Shown: positions 11,964 through 12,861 of the stretch, in pieces
Position numbering within the stretch: position 1 is the stretch's first letter
Layout: every line of letters starts with the position of its first letter
Assembly: GCA_016185865.1 (NCBI GenBank)
Contig: JACPMU010000056.1
Coordinates: 1-12,861, forward strand
Source: Candidatus Woesearchaeota archaeon
GTDB taxonomy: Archaea > Nanobdellota > Nanobdellia > Woesearchaeales > GW2011-AR4
Length of the DNA: 12,861 nucleotides
Reading direction: 5' to 3'
Program-made: the position numbers and the translations under genes
The notes under the pieces: model-generated
Databases searched by the model: none
Seen by the model: only the letters and a program-made list of their open reading frames with translations
What the model was told of the DNA's origin: nothing

Positions 11964-12861
11964 ATGGACCTTCAGATACCAAAAGGGACAAGGGACTTTT
12001 CCCCGGAAGAGAAGATATTGAGGGATAAGATAGTTGCAACTCTGAAGGAAGTTTTCGAGCTTTATGGCTATGCTCCCCTGGACACCCCAATCCTTGAGAG
12101 GCTTGATGTCCTGTCCTCAAAGTATGCAGGAGGCTCAGAAATCCTGAAAGAAACTTTCAGGCTGAAAGACCAAGGCAGCAGGGAACTGGGATTAAGATAT
12201 GACTTAACTGTTCCGATGTGCAGGTACATTGCAATGAACCCAACGATAAAGATGCCTTTCAAGCGATATCAAATAGGGGAGGTTTTTAGAGACGGTCCTG
12301 TTGCATCAGCAAGGTACAGGCAGTTTTTGCAATGCGATGTTGATGTCATAGGCTCTTCCTCAATGGCAAGCGATGCAGAAATAATTGCGCTGATTTACGT
12401 TGCATTCTGCAAATTCAACATGGAAGTTAACATCAAGGTTAATAACAGAAAATTGCTGAATGATATCCTTGACTATTGCGGCATCGAGAAAGGCAGGCAG
12501 GAAAATGTTATTTTGTCCATCGACAAGCTGGAAAAGCTTGGCATGAATGTTGTCAAAAACGAATTAAAGGAGCAAAAGATTGACAGCGGAAAAATAGACA
12601 AAATACTGGCAATAATAAACATTAAAGGAAACAGCAGTGAAAAACTATCCCAATTAAAAAAAATATTAAAGGATTCTGAAGGTTTAAATGAAATTGAAGA
12701 ATTATTATCTTATCTAAAATCCTACAGAAGCGAAGCTTCTGGGGAACTTAAAAATTCAAAATTTTTAAGTAATCTAAATTTTGAAGCTGAATTTGATGTT
12801 TCCCTTGCAAGAGGGCTTGCTTATTATACTGGAACTGTGATTGAAGCATTTTTGAAAAATA
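11964..12861 (+). CDS. hisS: histidyl-tRNA synthetase, N-terminal 299 residues (cut by the window edge)
   Basis: Class II synthetase charging tRNA-His. Seen: IPKGTRDFSPEE (5-16), the HisRS opening; YGYAPLDTPILE (34-45), motif 1 region; RYDLTVPMCRYIA (78-90); FKRYQIGEVFRDGPVASARYRQFLQCDVDVIG (99-130), motif 2 with its arginine; and ARGLAYYTGTVIEAF (282-296), the HisRS-specific loop, where the common Asp of RGLDYYTG is Ala. Motif 3 and the anticodon domain lie beyond the window. Residues 255-269 (RSEASGELKNSKFLS) look inserted just before the HisRS-specific loop and are encoded by two perfect DNA hairpins (12725-12770). ATG 11964 is supported by the TATA box 31 bases upstream. Assignment firm. 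Confidence 0.94.
   Translation, partial: MDLQIPKGTRDFSPEEKILRDKIVATLKEVFELYGYAPLDTPILERLDVLSSKYAGGSEILKETFRLKDQGSRELGLRYDLTVPMCRYIAMNPTIKMPFKRYQIGEVFRDGPVASARYRQFLQCDVDVIGSSSMASDAEIIALIYVAFCKFNMEVNIKVNNRKLLNDILDYCGIEKGRQENVILSIDKLEKLGMNVVKNELKEQKIDSGKIDKILAIINIKGNSSEKLSQLKKILKDSEGLNEIEELLSYLKSYRSEASGELKNSKFLSNLNFEAEFDVSLARGLAYYTGTVIEAFLKN
12725..12770 (+). repeat. two adjacent perfect hairpins inside hisS
   Basis: CAGAAGC (12725-12731) and GCTTCTG (12735-12741) form a 7-bp stem with loop GAA. Four bases later ACTTAAAAATT (12746-12756) and AATTTTTAAGT (12760-12770) form an 11-bp stem with loop CAA. The pair stays in frame and codes for a likely inserted surface segment. Confidence 0.75.

Noticed and set aside
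1..12861. CRISPR array, insertion sequence, rRNA or integrase site
   Set aside because: No regularly spaced repeats, transposase or integrase motifs or rRNA sequence were seen. The tRNA-Gln 3' end is not repeated in the window, so no attachment site is supported.

Overview
The window looks archaeal, most likely from a small-genome DPANN-type lineage (Woesearchaeota/Pacearchaeota-like); this placement is an inference from gene content. The archaeal signs are a Bud32-type kinase, ribosomal protein eS1, an AbrB-PhoU regulator, TATA-like boxes about 30 bases upstream of several start codons with almost no leader, and a tRNA-Gln(CUG) with an A1-U72 pair and intron-like insertions. Bacterial-type genes (gyrB, a FabI-like enoyl reductase) sit among them, which is common in such lineages. 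The DNA is A/T-rich and genes are tightly packed.

Layout. 1-124: end of a metallo-beta-lactamase-fold gene. 237-4344: purine genes purB (with an extra N-terminal winged-helix domain) and purM, with a fabI-like gene and an unknown 147-residue gene between them. 4388-4885: unknown gene. 4886-5204: gene-free stretch holding an imperfect long inverted repeat. 5205-6206 (minus): AbrB-PhoU regulator. 6390-6982: tight three-gene unit of small proteins (48 aa, 46-aa zinc ribbon, 94 aa), divergent from phoU across a palindrome-bearing spacer. 7086-7216: remnant of a small reading frame overlapping a GC-rich hairpin. 7268-9205: gyrB with an in-frame TAG at codon 201. 9297-9744: eS1 with an internal deletion and frameshift. 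9771-9903: tRNA-Gln(CUG) with a D-loop and an anticodon-loop insertion. 9984-10379: unknown gene. 10419-11024: Bud32. 11066-11869 (minus): Tat-exported trypsin-like protease. 11964-end: hisS, cut by the window edge.

How the genes fit together. PurM and PurB are steps of IMP/AMP synthesis. GyrB, eS1, tRNA-Gln, Bud32 (tRNA t6A modification complex) and HisRS are information-processing genes. No defence island, CRISPR array, rRNA or insertion sequence is visible.

The strongest things to follow up are: the TAG inside an otherwise well-conserved gyrB, in a window where none of 14 genes ends in TAG; the doubly interrupted tRNA-Gln; a paired-hairpin architecture (7-bp stem, 3-nt loop, 4-nt spacer, longer stem, 3-nt loop) that occurs both in the tRNA insertion and inside the hisS coding sequence; the deleted eS1; and the small zinc-ribbon unit next to the AbrB-PhoU regulator. 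Three apparent lesions fall within 7.0-9.8 kb, so sequence or assembly error must be excluded first.
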